Made by a program: the position numbers and the translations under genes. Source: Desulfurobacterium indicum (GTDB lineage: Bacteria; Aquificota; Aquificia; Desulfurobacteriales; Desulfurobacteriaceae). From it: a DNA stretch of 64,000 nt. Below, piece after piece: positions 8,857 through 17,792 of the stretch (the stretch's first letter is position 1; each line of letters starts with the position of its first letter). The notes under the pieces are model-generated. The model had not been told where the DNA came from, ran no database searches, and was given only the letters and a program-made list of their open reading frames with translations. Location: contig NZ_MOEN01000003.1 in the NCBI RefSeq assembly GCF_001968985.1, positions 25,877-89,876 of the forward strand, given 5' to 3'.

Positions 8857-10575
8857 ATGGACAAGGCAATTCTACAGCAGATTGAGAAAAAACTAACAGA
8901 ATTGGGCATATCTCCTGAAAAGATTGAAAAAATAAAGAAAACAAACGAAGACTTCTTTGAAGGTCTTATAAAAAATAATCTAATATCTGAAGAGGCACTT
9001 TTACAAATACTTTCTCAGGTTTATGGCGTTCCTTCAGTCAATCTGAAAGAATTAACTTTAAATGAAGATATAGTTAAGATAATTCCTCAAAGCACTGCTG
9101 AAAAGAACATGCTTTTGCCAATTGGTAGAATAGGCCCCAACCTTAAACTTGCAATGGCCGATCCGTCTGATTTGCAAACCATAGAACGTCTAAGGTTTTC
9201 AACAGGTTTCAAAATAGAGCCTTACGTTGCTTTACCTTTCAGAATCAAACAGAAATTAGAAGAAGTTTACGGAAAAATTGAAGAAGACTTTTTTTCAAAA
9301 TTACGTCAGGAGCTTTTAACGGAAAAAGAAGCAACTGAAATAGAAGATCTCGAAGAAACGCCTATAAAAGAAAATGTCGTATCTCTTGACAACCTGAAGC
9401 AGCTTGCCACACAGGCACCTATCGTTAAGCTTGTTAATGCTATAGTTCTTGAAGCTCTTAAAAGAGGTGCCAGTGATATACACATTGAACCTTTCGAAAA
9501 AGAGTTGAGAATACGTTACAGAATTGACGGTGTTCTTTATGTCGTAGGAAAATATTCGCCCGAAATTAAAGATGCTGTTGCTGCAAGGTTTAAAGTACTT
9601 AGTAACCTGGACATTGCCGAAAAAAGACTTCCTCAAGACGGTAGAATGTCAGTTAAATACAAAGGCAGAAAAATAGATTTCAGGGTCTCCACACTGCCTA
9701 CAGTTTTCGGAGAGAAAATAGTTCTGAGGATTCTGGACAAAGGTAACCTCCAACTTGACCTTTCAAAACTTGGTCTTGAAGACAGAGAATATAAACTTCT
9801 TATGAAAGCAATCAAAGCACCTTACGGAATGATTCTTGTCACAGGACCTACCGGTTCTGGTAAAACCACCACGCTTTACTCTTCTCTTTTAACTGTTAAT
9901 ACTCCAGAAGTAAATATAATGACAGCAGAAGATCCGGTGGAATACAATCTTTATGGAATAAATCAAGTTCAGATAAAACACGAAATAGGATTAGATTTTG
10001 CAAGGGTACTAAGAGCATTTTTGAGACAGGACCCAGATATCATAATGGTTGGTGAGATAAGGGATAAGGAAACGGCTCAAATTGCCGTTGAATCAGCTCT
10101 TACCGGTCACCTTGTATTTTCAACACTTCACACCAACGATGCTCCAAGCACGGTAACAAGACTGCTGGATATGGGAATAGAAGCATTTCTGGTTTCTTCT
10201 TCTGTCCTGCTCGTTATAGCTCAGAGACTTGCCAGAAAAATCTGTCCAAAGTGTAAAGAACCATACAAATATCCAATTGAAGTGTTGATGGAAGTAGGCT
10301 TTTCAAAAGAAGAAGCAGCAACCATACAAACATATCGAGGAAAGGGATGCGACTACTGTAACGGCACAGGTTACAAGGGCAGAGTCGGTTTTTACGAAGT
10401 TTTAGAGATGTCACACAAAGTTAGAGATGCTATATTAAAAGGTAAAACCAGTGATGATATTCGCCAGATTGCCATTCTTGAAGGAATGAGAACATTGAGA
10501 GATATAGGTAGAATAAAGATCATAAAAGGTGATACAACACCTGAAGAAGTTCTAAGAGTTACAAGAGAGTATTAA
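8857..10575 (+). CDS. Type IV pilus/type II secretion assembly ATPase (PilB/GspE family)
   Basis: A 572-residue hexameric secretion ATPase. The N-terminal domain (residues 1-150) is of the MshEN/T2SSE-N kind (LYPSVNL-like GVPSVNLKELTL, then MLLPIGRIGPNLKLAMADP), although the arginine that begins a c-di-GMP-binding motif is not evident. The core has Walker A GPTGSGKTTTLYS, the Asp box TAEDPVEYNL, Walker B IIMVGEIRDKETA and the His box GHLVFSTLHTNDA. A CPKCKEPY...CDYCNGTGYKG zinc knuckle near residue 465-510 is typical of PilB/GspE extension ATPases rather than PilT. No other pilus genes are nearby, so PilB versus GspE cannot be settled here. Confidence 0.88.
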   Translation: MDKAILQQIEKKLTELGISPEKIEKIKKTNEDFFEGLIKNNLISEEALLQILSQVYGVPSVNLKELTLNEDIVKIIPQSTAEKNMLLPIGRIGPNLKLAMADPSDLQTIERLRFSTGFKIEPYVALPFRIKQKLEEVYGKIEEDFFSKLRQELLTEKEATEIEDLEETPIKENVVSLDNLKQLATQAPIVKLVNAIVLEALKRGASDIHIEPFEKELRIRYRIDGVLYVVGKYSPEIKDAVAARFKVLSNLDIAEKRLPQDGRMSVKYKGRKIDFRVSTLPTVFGEKIVLRILDKGNLQLDLSKLGLEDREYKLLMKAIKAPYGMILVTGPTGSGKTTTLYSSLLTVNTPEVNIMTAEDPVEYNLYGINQVQIKHEIGLDFARVLRAFLRQDPDIIMVGEIRDKETAQIAVESALTGHLVFSTLHTNDAPSTVTRLLDMGIEAFLVSSSVLLVIAQRLARKICPKCKEPYKYPIEVLMEVGFSKEEAATIQTYRGKGCDYCNGTGYKGRVGFYEVLEMSHKVRDAILKGKTSDDIRQIAILEGMRTLRDIGRIKIIKGDTTPEEVLRVTREY

Positions 10576-10590
10576 GATCCGGAGGAAACA

Positions 10591-10914
10591 ATGAAAAAAG
10601 AAAAGCTACTCAGAATATTCATAGACAGTGAAGATAAATATAATGGAGAACCTCTGTGGAAGTTTATACTAAAATCTGTGAAAGAAAAAGGACTTGCCGG
10701 GGCAACCGTTTTAAAAGCAGCAGCAGGAATAGGCTCTCATTCAGAAATACATACTGCAAATGTTTTAGCCCTTTCTTTTAATCTACCACTTGTGATAGAG
10801 ATAATAGACGAGGAAGAAAAAATAGAAAACTTTGTTAAATTTATAGATACCATACTTGAAGAAGGACTGGTAACCATTCAGGACGTAAAAGTAAAAATTT
10901 ACAGGCACAGGTAG
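10591..10914 (+). CDS. DUF190 (PII-like) protein
   Basis: A 107-residue protein matching the DUF190 family: an N-terminal LLRIFIDSEDKYNGEPLW strand-helix, then LAGATVLKAAAGIGSHSEIHTA and a C-terminal IEIIDEEEKIENF. The family has a PII-like ferredoxin fold and often accompanies CrcB fluoride channels or transporters; its ligand is uncertain. Here no crcB is adjacent; it follows the PilB-like gene by 15 bp and precedes aroD by 4 bp, so it is probably carried in the haem/shikimate operon. The ribosome site is GGAGGA at 10580. Confidence 0.85.
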   Translation: MKKEKLLRIFIDSEDKYNGEPLWKFILKSVKEKGLAGATVLKAAAGIGSHSEIHTANVLALSFNLPLVIEIIDEEEKIENFVKFIDTILEEGLVTIQDVKVKIYRHR

Positions 10915-10918
10915 AAAG

Positions 10919-11665
10919 ATGCAGCTGGGAACAGTAGAATTAGGGAAAATACCAAGAGTTATACTTGCAATTAATGACGACAATTTGGAAGAAAAACTCT
11001 TCAAAGCAAGAGAACTGAAAATAGATCTGATAGAAGCACGAATAGATTTACTTAAAAACTTAAGCAAAGAAAACATAAAACGTTTTCTTGACACTATAGG
11101 AGATTTTGGATTTTACACTGTCGCAACTGTCAGACCCATGTGGGAAGGCGGAAAATTTTCAAAGGATGAGGAAAAAAGATTAAACACTATAAAAGAAGTG
11201 GCAGAACATCCAGTTGTTGCTGCAATAGATATAGAACTGCGGGCAGAAAAGATTATAAAGAGAGTAATCACTTATACTAAGAGCCTGCGAAAAAAAGTGA
11301 TAGTTTCTTTTCACGATTTTGAAAAAACTCCATCTTCCGATGAAATATTAAACATTGCCAGCAGAGCAAAGGAAATCGGCGGTGACATTGTTAAATGCGC
11401 TTTTAAGGCAAATAGCATTCAAGATGTAAGCAATACAGCCTGCACAATGAAATCCATTGATATGCCTAAAATATTTATGCTTATGGGAGATAAAGGAAGT
11501 ATTTCCAGAGTAGACGGCTTCTTTTTCGGCTCTCTTTTAACCTACACATTTTTCGGAGAATCAGTGGCTCCCGGTCAGATAGAAGCCGAAAACCTGATAA
11601 AATTACTGATGAAATTCTATCCTGATTACAGAAAAGAGAAATTGAAAACGGAAAAGGTAATATGA
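10919..11665 (+). CDS. aroD: Type I 3-dehydroquinate dehydratase
   Basis: A 248-residue class I (Schiff-base) dehydroquinase, third step of the shikimate pathway. Seen are DLIEARIDLLKN near the N-terminus, the general-base His in KVIVSFHDFEKTPS, and the Schiff-base Lys in DIVKCAFKANS. The product-release loop MGDKGSISRV follows. It overlaps the hemX-like gene by 4 bp. Its place inside the hem operon is unusual but the genes are tightly spaced, so co-transcription is likely. Confidence 0.95.
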   Translation: MQLGTVELGKIPRVILAINDDNLEEKLFKARELKIDLIEARIDLLKNLSKENIKRFLDTIGDFGFYTVATVRPMWEGGKFSKDEEKRLNTIKEVAEHPVVAAIDIELRAEKIIKRVITYTKSLRKKVIVSFHDFEKTPSSDEILNIASRAKEIGGDIVKCAFKANSIQDVSNTACTMKSIDMPKIFMLMGDKGSISRVDGFFFGSLLTYTFFGESVAPGQIEAENLIKLLMKFYPDYRKEKLKTEKVI

Positions 11666-12480
11666 GCATTCTAAATACACAAAGTGTAGGATTAACGACA
11701 CTAATACTTTATCTCTTATCAACATTTCACTATTTACTTTTCCTGACAACGAGAAAAGATAAAATAGCAACTGTAGGACTTTACGCCAGCAGAATAGGTT
11801 TTCTGACAAACGGACTTTTCATTATTCTGCTAATCATGGAAAAAGGTAGCAGTGTCCTGTTTACACCCAAAGGAGCTTTCGCACTGCTGGCCATCTCGGT
11901 AATCTCTGTTTTTCTTTACTTTTCAACCAAATATCGTTTACACGTTTCCGGGATATTCCTCACTCCCTGGGCAACACTTTTCATGGGAGTTTCCCTATTT
12001 TCAAAAGGTATTCCTAAAAACGTATTTCCTCTTGGGACAGTAGGAACCATACACATAATAAGCGCATTTTTAGGATATGCAGCTTTCATGTTCTCTACAA
12101 TTGTTTCAATACTTTATCTTATACTTGAAAGTCAGCTCAAAAAGAAAAAATTTTCCGTTTTTTACCATAAAGTTCCATCTTTAAGGCTTCTTGAAAACAT
12201 TATATACAAAAGTATCACTGTAGGATTTACATTAATAACACTCTCCATGTTTTCCGGAGCTATCTGGTCACAGAAACTATTTGGAACTTACTGGAGCTGG
12301 CATCCAAAACAGGTAGCTACACTGATAACCTGGTTTATTTATGCAGCAATTCTCCACCTTTATATCGGTGGAAAGTGGCACGGAAAAAAACTTTGCTATC
12401 TTTCCATTGCAGGAACAATTCTTATTGTGATAGACTTTATCGGTATAAATCTATTATTTAAAGGAGTTCACTCTTTTTGA
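11662..12480 (+). CDS. Cytochrome c assembly/HemX-like membrane protein
   Basis: A 272-residue integral membrane protein with about eight hydrophobic helices. The conserved tryptophan-rich loop GTYWSWHPKQ near residue 210 is the CcsA/CcmC/HemX haem-handling motif (WxWxP-like), and histidines in the nearby helices could act as haem ligands. In Bacillus, HemX sits directly before hemA and lowers glutamyl-tRNA reductase levels; here it lies 15 bp ahead of hemA, so the same role is plausible. A haem exporter for cytochrome c maturation (CcsA) would give the same sequence picture, so I leave the symbol blank. Confidence 0.8.
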   Translation: MSILNTQSVGLTTLILYLLSTFHYLLFLTTRKDKIATVGLYASRIGFLTNGLFIILLIMEKGSSVLFTPKGAFALLAISVISVFLYFSTKYRLHVSGIFLTPWATLFMGVSLFSKGIPKNVFPLGTVGTIHIISAFLGYAAFMFSTIVSILYLILESQLKKKKFSVFYHKVPSLRLLENIIYKSITVGFTLITLSMFSGAIWSQKLFGTYWSWHPKQVATLITWFIYAAILHLYIGGKWHGKKLCYLSIAGTILIVIDFIGINLLFKGVHSF

Positions 12481-12495
12481 TTACGAGGTTATTAA

Positions 12496-13761
12496 ATGGG
12501 TGACCTAAAACTATGCGTAGCTGGTATGAACCATAAAACAGCACCGGTAGAAATAAGAGAAAAATTTGCCCTAAAAGATGAAAAACTCGAAGGAGCTATT
12601 TTAGAGTTAAATTCTCTTCCGTCAGTTGACGAATGTATGATCCTCTCCACATGTAACAGAGTTGAATTCTATTTTGTTACAAGAAACGATAATCCGTTTC
12701 TTTCTGTCAAAACCTTTCTGTCAAAACTGAGTGGCTTATCAGAAGATGAATTAAACAAGTATCTCTACTTCAAAAGCCAAGAAGAAGCGGTAAGACATGG
12801 TTTCCGCGTTGCTTCCAGTCTTGACTCAATGGTAATAGGAGAACCTCAAATCATTGGCCAGTTTAAAGACGCATTTGCCAAAGCAAAAGAAATGGGAACG
12901 GCCGGCGTTGTAATAAACAGATTCTGCGAAACAGCACTTAAAGTATCCAAGAGAGTTAGAACAGAAACCGGCATAGCAAGAAATGCCGTATCGATAAGTT
13001 TTGCAGCAGTCGAACTTGCAAAAAAAATATTCGGATACCTCTCTGATAAAAACGTGGCAATTATCGGTGCTGGAGAAATGGCTGAACTTGCCGTTAAACA
13101 CCTGATAACCTCCGGTGTGAACAAAGTCTTTGTTGTAAACAGAACTCTCGAAAAAGCGGAAAAGTTAGCTAAAGAATTTGGTGGTAAAGCATTTAAGCTT
13201 GAAGAAATAGAATCTGTACTGACAATGGCAGACATCGTCATAAGCTCCACAGGAGCACCAGGATACGTTATAACAAAAGAGATGATTGAAAAAGTTGAGA
13301 GCAAACGTCATGGAAGACCTTTATTTTTAATAGACATCGCTGTTCCAAGAGACATAGATCCTGCAATAGATAAAATCGAAAATGTCTATCTATTTGATAT
13401 AGATAACCTTAAAGAGGTCGTAGAGGCAAATCTGGAAGAGAGAAAGAGAGCAGCCAAAGAAGCAGAAGGAATAATAGAGGGATGTGTCCATAGATTTTTG
13501 CATTGGTTGAAAGAACACGAAGTTGCTCCGCTTATAGCTGAGCTTAAACAGAAAGCTGAAAGAATAAGAAAGGAAGAGCTTGCCAAAAGACTATCAAAGA
13601 TGAATCTTACGGAAGAACAAAAAGAACAGGTTGATTACCTGACACAAATAATAATAAATAAGCTTTTACACACTCCAATAACTACATTTCGTCAAAAAGC
13701 GCCAGATGAAAAAGCTTACATAAAAGTATTCAGAGAAATTTTCGGTTTAACAAAAGAGTAA
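12496..13761 (+). CDS. hemA: Glutamyl-tRNA reductase
   Basis: A 421-residue GluTR, first committed enzyme of the C5 haem pathway, reducing Glu-tRNA to glutamate-1-semialdehyde with NADPH. The catalytic Cys is in MILSTCNRVEFYFVT; GMNHKTAPVEIREKFAL starts the catalytic domain; NADPH binding is in AIIGAGEMAELAVKHL; the C-terminal dimerisation helix bears EEQKEQVDYLTQIIINKLLH. Its presence means haem precursors come from glutamate, not glycine. hemL is not in the window. The gene is followed 17 bp later by hemC. Confidence 0.97.
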   Translation: MGDLKLCVAGMNHKTAPVEIREKFALKDEKLEGAILELNSLPSVDECMILSTCNRVEFYFVTRNDNPFLSVKTFLSKLSGLSEDELNKYLYFKSQEEAVRHGFRVASSLDSMVIGEPQIIGQFKDAFAKAKEMGTAGVVINRFCETALKVSKRVRTETGIARNAVSISFAAVELAKKIFGYLSDKNVAIIGAGEMAELAVKHLITSGVNKVFVVNRTLEKAEKLAKEFGGKAFKLEEIESVLTMADIVISSTGAPGYVITKEMIEKVESKRHGRPLFLIDIAVPRDIDPAIDKIENVYLFDIDNLKEVVEANLEERKRAAKEAEGIIEGCVHRFLHWLKEHEVAPLIAELKQKAERIRKEELAKRLSKMNLTEEQKEQVDYLTQIIINKLLHTPITTFRQKAPDEKAYIKVFREIFGLTKE

Positions 13762-13778
13762 ACTTTCGGAGGAATCAG

Positions 13779-14708
13779 TTGAAAATCAGAATAGGAACAA
13801 GAAAAAGCAAGCTTGCGTTATGGCAATCAGAATGGGTAAAAGCCCAAATACAAAAAAAGTATCCGGAAATAGAAGTTGAGCTTGTGAAAATTGTAACGAA
13901 AGGAGATAAAATTTTAGATGCTCCTCTTGCGAAAATAGGCGATAAAGGTCTATTTACAAAAGAGATAGAAGATGCAATGCTTAAAGGAGAAGTAGATATA
14001 GCTGTCCACAGTCTCAAGGATGTGCCCAGCATTTTACCCGAAGGACTTAAATTACTAGCCTTTTCCCACAGAGAAGATCCGAGAGATGCCTTTCTGTCAA
14101 ATGGCAAATTTACGTTTAAAACACTGCCTGAAGGGGCAAAAGTAGGAACAAGTTCATTAAGAAGAAAAGCACAGCTAAAACGTCTAAGACCCGATCTCAA
14201 AATAGAAGATCTTAGAGGAAACGTAGATACAAGAATCAGAAAACTTAAAGAAGGACAATACGACGCAATAATCCTCGCCGCTGCCGGCGTTAAAAGATTG
14301 GGGTTTGACGCAGAAATAGATGAAATCCTTTCACCTGATATAATGATTCCTTCTGTTTCTCAAGGCATTCTGGGAATAGAAGGAAGAGAAAACGACCTGA
14401 AAATAGAAAAGATTGTAAGAGATGTTATCAACGATGAAAATAGCGAACTTGCCGCAGCTGTGGAAAGAGCATTTCTCAAAACGGTTGAAGGCGGTTGTCA
14501 GGTTCCAATGGGATGCTATGCCGAAGTAAAAGAAAAAGGTATATACGTAAGGGCATTTATCGCCAGCCTCGACGGGAAAACATTTCTTAAAGAGGAAGGG
14601 CTTTTCCCGAAAGAAAATCCCAGAGAAACAGGAAAGAAAATAGCAGAAAGACTCCTGAATCAAGGCGGGAAAGAGATACTTGAAAATCTCAAAGAGGAAA
14701 CAAAATGA
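13779..14708 (+). CDS. hemC: Porphobilinogen deaminase (hydroxymethylbilane synthase)
   Basis: A 309-residue HemC, normal length, joining four porphobilinogen units. The dipyrromethane cofactor attaches to the Cys in EGGCQVPMGCYA; RIGTRKSKLALWQ and TKGDKIL are the N-terminal substrate-binding segments, and SSLRRKAQLKRLRPDL and DLRGNVDTRIRKL carry the Arg cluster that binds the growing chain. The start is TTG at 13779, supported by the ribosome site GGAGGA 7 bp upstream; no in-frame ATG lies nearby. It overlaps hemD by 4 bp. Confidence 0.97.
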   Translation: MKIRIGTRKSKLALWQSEWVKAQIQKKYPEIEVELVKIVTKGDKILDAPLAKIGDKGLFTKEIEDAMLKGEVDIAVHSLKDVPSILPEGLKLLAFSHREDPRDAFLSNGKFTFKTLPEGAKVGTSSLRRKAQLKRLRPDLKIEDLRGNVDTRIRKLKEGQYDAIILAAAGVKRLGFDAEIDEILSPDIMIPSVSQGILGIEGRENDLKIEKIVRDVINDENSELAAAVERAFLKTVEGGCQVPMGCYAEVKEKGIYVRAFIASLDGKTFLKEEGLFPKENPRETGKKIAERLLNQGGKEILENLKEETK

Positions 14709-15421
14709 GGGCCTTCTTTCCCTCAAAACTTTCCCGAGAGCAGATAACGATACTCAATAAACAGGGAATAACTCCCGTAACTATTCCTTTAATAAAAACC
14801 GTTTCTCTTCCGTTTCCAGCAGAAATTGTAGAAATTTTCAGACCTGACTTTATCGTATTCTCAAGCAAAAACGGCGTTAAACATTTTTTCTCCAGAATTT
14901 CGGTTGACCACATTCAAAACACCAAAGTAATAGCCGTTGGAAAATCAACTGCAAAGTTATTAAAAGATAGAGGAATAGAACCGCTAATTCCCGAAAGCTT
15001 TAGCGGTGAAGGTCTTATAGAACTGATAAAAAAGAACAAACTCAAGGGAAAGTTTTTGCTGATAAAACCTAAAAAAGCAAGAAACCTGTTACCCGAATTC
15101 CTGAAAAAAGAAGGAAACATCGTCCAAGAAGTTATAGCCTATGAAACCGTAACAAATACGGAAGCAGCAGACGAAATGGCAAGAGAGGTAGCAAAGGGAT
15201 TTGAAATAGCCACTTTCACAAGCCCGTCAACGTTCAAAAGTTTCTTAAAACTATCAGGAGAAAAAGGGAAACAACTGCTTAGAAAAACAAAAATTATTCC
15301 GATAGGACATGTAACTGCAGAAGCAATACAAAAAACCGGCTTTAAAGTATGGAAACTACCGCAAGAATATACGTTAAACGGTATAATCAAACTGATAATA
15401 GAATATGGAGGGAAAAGATGA
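14705..15421 (+). CDS. hemD: Uroporphyrinogen-III synthase
   Basis: A 238-residue protein with the weakly conserved two-lobed HemD fold. Useful marks are [15 protein letters not shown] and [19 protein letters not shown] in lobe one, then [26 protein letters not shown] and [17 protein letters not shown] in lobe two. It inverts ring D and closes the tetrapyrrole made by HemC. Identification rests mostly on position between hemC and hemB plus these motifs, since the family is divergent. The stop overlaps the ATG of hemB (ATGA). Confidence 0.92.
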   Translation: MRAFFPSKLSREQITILNKQGITPVTIPLIKTVSLPFPAEIVEIFRPDFIVFSSKNGVKHFFSRISVDHIQNTKVIAVGKSTAKLLKDRGIEPLIPESFSGEGLIELIKKNKLKGKFLLIKPKKARNLLPEFLKKEGNIVQEVIAYETVTNTEAADEMAREVAKGFEIATFTSPSTFKSFLKLSGEKGKQLLRKTKIIPIGHVTAEAIQKTGFKVWKLPQEYTLNGIIKLIIEYGGKR

Positions 15422-16413
15422 TAACTGGAAAATTTCCTCAACTGAGGTTAAGAAGATTAAGGAAGAATGAAAACATTAGAAGAATGGTTAGAGAAACAAA
15501 TCTAAGTGTTGATGATCTAATCTATCCACTATTCATTGTTGAAGGTGAAGGAATAAAAGAAGAGATTAAATCAATGCCGGGACAGTTCAGATATTCAATC
15601 GATAAAGTTGTTGATGAAGTAAAAAAAATTAAAGAACTGGGAATACCGGCAATTATCCTTTTCGGAATACCGGAACACAAAGATGAACTTGGCTCTGACA
15701 GCTTTTCCGACAACGGTATAATACAACGCTCCATCAGGACCATAAAAGAAGCTGTTCCAGAAATGTATGTAATTACTGACGTCTGCTTCTGTGAATATAC
15801 ATCTCACGGCCACTGTGGATACCTTAAATGTAACGGAAATATATGTGATGTTGATAACGATAAAACACTTGAGCTGCTTAAAAAACAGGTTGTATCACAC
15901 GCCAGAGCTGGAGCTGACATGGTAGCTCCGTCAGGTATGATGGACGGTATGATAAAAGCAATTAGAGAAGGTCTAGACGAAGCTGGATATACAGACATTC
16001 CGATTATGTCATATGCAGCAAAATATGCATCTGCTTACTACGGACCGTTTAGAGATGCAGCAGAATCTGCTCCGTCTTTTGGAGACAGAAGAAGTTATCA
16101 GATGGATCCAGCTAACATAAACGAAGCTTTAAGAGAAGTTGCTCTTGACATTGAAGAAGGAGCCGATATTGTTATGGTAAAACCAGCTCTTTCCTACATG
16201 GACGTTATTAAAGCAGTAAAAGATACATTCAAATATCCAACAGCAGCTTACAATGTAAGCGGTGAATACTCCATGATAAAAGCTGCAGCAGCAAATGGAT
16301 GGATAGATGAGAAAAGAGTTGTTCTTGAAACCCTTTTATCAATGAAAAGATCCGGTGCCGATATCATTCTTACATACTTTGCAAAAGACGTTGCTAAGTG
16401 GCTTAGCGAATAA
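15418..16413 (+). CDS. hemB: Delta-aminolevulinic acid dehydratase (porphobilinogen synthase)
   Basis: A 331-residue HemB, condensing two ALA molecules to porphobilinogen. The zinc-type Cys cluster is clear in [14 protein letters not shown]. Active-site lysines are in [19 protein letters not shown] and [13 protein letters not shown] start at ATG 15418, which overlaps the hemD stop and follows GGAGGGAAAAG. A longer reading from 15349 adds residues unlike HemB and overlaps hemD heavily. It is the last gene of the rightward operon and is followed directly by a terminator. Confidence 0.97.
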   Translation: MITGKFPQLRLRRLRKNENIRRMVRETNLSVDDLIYPLFIVEGEGIKEEIKSMPGQFRYSIDKVVDEVKKIKELGIPAIILFGIPEHKDELGSDSFSDNGIIQRSIRTIKEAVPEMYVITDVCFCEYTSHGHCGYLKCNGNICDVDNDKTLELLKKQVVSHARAGADMVAPSGMMDGMIKAIREGLDEAGYTDIPIMSYAAKYASAYYGPFRDAAESAPSFGDRRSYQMDPANINEALREVALDIEEGADIVMVKPALSYMDVIKAVKDTFKYPTAAYNVSGEYSMIKAAAANGWIDEKRVVLETLLSMKRSGADIILTYFAKDVAKWLSE

Positions 16414-16415
16414 TT

Positions 16416-16437
16416 GGGGGATTCTTCCCTCTTTTTT
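16416..16437 (+). terminator. Rho-independent terminator after hemB
   Basis: GGGGGA, loop TTCT and TCCCTC form a 6-bp stem (one G-U pair) followed by six T. It lies immediately after the hemB stop and before the convergent GTPase gene, so it closes the aroD-hem operon. Confidence 0.75.
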
Positions 16438-16441
16438 ATTT

Positions 16442-16966
16442 TTATGTGTTAAAGGAATATTTCATAGCATTGTATAGAAACATAAGAACGCCATTCACAT
16501 CTTCACTACTTCTGGGATCACATGAAAGCACAGGTAAATTAAACTTAGAAAGCTTTTCAACATTAAAACCGGGATTAATATCTCTTTTTGTCAAAAGTAT
16601 TAACTTTTTTGCCTTATCCCATGAAGGTGTTTTTGAGAAAAAATCAACATAAAATTCAGTTTCACTTAACGGAAGTTCGGCTGAATGAAGCAAGAGAATA
16701 GCATCATAATCGCTCCCAAGTGTATCCCAGAGAAAAGAAAACCTTTTCTGTCCAGGAAGGCCGACAAGAACAAAATCTACACCGTTAAGATTAATATGAG
16801 ATATATCAAGTCCTATTGTTGTGGTGCCGGATAGCTCTTTAATCTCTTCAGGATCAAAGTTTGAAACTTCCACGCCGTCATATGCTTCTCTGTTAGCCGT
16901 CCTTATAAAAGTTGTTTTTCCAGAATTAAATGGGCCAGCTACAAGAACCTTTATTTTGTTATCCAT
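16442..16966 (-). CDS. MglA/Rab-like small GTPase
   Basis: A 174-residue single-domain GTPase. G1 is AGPFNSGKTTFIR, G3 is VGLPGQKRF (Gln replaced around the usual DxxG, as LPGQ), and G4 is the variant TKRD in place of NKxD; a conserved T-T-T segment (SGTTTIGLDI) fits the switch I region. Bacterial members of this small, single-domain family include gliding/polarity proteins such as MglA and of unknown-role ATP/GTP-binding proteins in thermophiles. No MglB-like roadblock partner is adjacent. It is the last gene of the leftward group with the metal permease, SPFH protein and phoU; functional linkage is inference. Confidence 0.78.
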   Translation of the reverse strand: MDNKIKVLVAGPFNSGKTTFIRTANREAYDGVEVSNFDPEEIKELSGTTTIGLDISHINLNGVDFVLVGLPGQKRFSFLWDTLGSDYDAILLLHSAELPLSETEFYVDFFSKTPSWDKAKKLILLTKRDINPGFNVEKLSKFNLPVLSCDPRSSEDVNGVLMFLYNAMKYSFNT

Positions 16967-16971
16967 TAGAA

Positions 16972-17790
16972 TTAGAACCTCCTTCTTTTTATATATGATA
17001 ACAAAAATAATAAGAAAGATACAAGCGTAATGGTTGAACCTGAAGGGACGTTAAAAGTTAAAGATAGAATTACTCCCAAAAATGCCGAAGTAAGGCCGAA
17101 CAAAATAGACAGAACAATCATTCTTCCAAAACTATCAGTAAGTTCATAAGCTGAAGCAGGCGGCATAACAAGAAGGGAAAAAACGAGAAGAGCACCTACC
17201 GCCTTCATTGCTCCTATAACCGCAACAGTAATAAACGACGTTGCCGTAAAGGTAACAATCTCTACGGGAATACCTGAAGCTTTTGCTATCTCTTCGCTGA
17301 AAACAGTCAGGTATATCTCTTTATAGAAAGAAAAAGTTAAAATAGCTATTAAAACAGCTGTTATAGCCAGTATCCAGACATCACTGCTTTCCACCATTAA
17401 AGGACTTCCGAAAAGATAATAAAGGGCTTCCGATCTATATTTCCCTGAAATTCCAAGGAAAAGAACGGCAAGTCCCATACTTGTAGCAAAAAGAATACCT
17501 ATAGTTGCATCAAACGTGAGGCGACCTTTATAGCTTAAAAACCATATTGCAGACGAAGCTACAAAAGCAAAAAGAAACCCCCAGAAAAGCGGAAAGCTTC
17601 CCAGTAAAAGACCAAAGGCTATACCAGCAAAGGCAATATGAGCCAGCCCTGCCCCTATAAAAGACATCTTACGTAGAAAAACATAAACACCAACTATCGA
17701 ACAGATAAAGCCCGAAAGCACCGAGCCGATTAACGCCTTGATGAATATACCATACTTTAAAAACTCTAAAGGATTTTCTACACTTATCAT
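16972..17790 (-). CDS. Metal ABC transporter permease (ZnuB/MntB family, ABC-3)
   Basis: A 272-residue multi-span protein of the ABC-3 family, about eight membrane helices. Markers are IVGVYVFLRKMSFIGAGLAHIAFAGIA near the N-terminus and GALLVFSLLVMPPASAYELT near residue 210, the family's cytoplasmic loop that contacts the ATPase. The family imports Zn, Mn or Fe. Neither an ATP-binding subunit nor a solute-binding lipoprotein is in this window next to it, so it either pairs with distant genes or is a stray. It ends 5 bp before the MglA-like GTPase gene and follows the SPFH gene by 2 bp. Confidence 0.85.
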   Translation of the reverse strand: MISVENPLEFLKYGIFIKALIGSVLSGFICSIVGVYVFLRKMSFIGAGLAHIAFAGIAFGLLLGSFPLFWGFLFAFVASSAIWFLSYKGRLTFDATIGILFATSMGLAVLFLGISGKYRSEALYYLFGSPLMVESSDVWILAITAVLIAILTFSFYKEIYLTVFSEEIAKASGIPVEIVTFTATSFITVAVIGAMKAVGALLVFSLLVMPPASAYELTDSFGRMIVLSILFGLTSAFLGVILSLTFNVPSGSTITLVSFLLFLLSYIKRRRF

Positions 17791-17792
17791 TT

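Noticed and set aside
13775..14200. 141-residue minus-strand frame opposite hemC
   Set aside because: Composition (Ser, Phe and Leu rich) mirrors the HemC code; no motif and no ribosome site.
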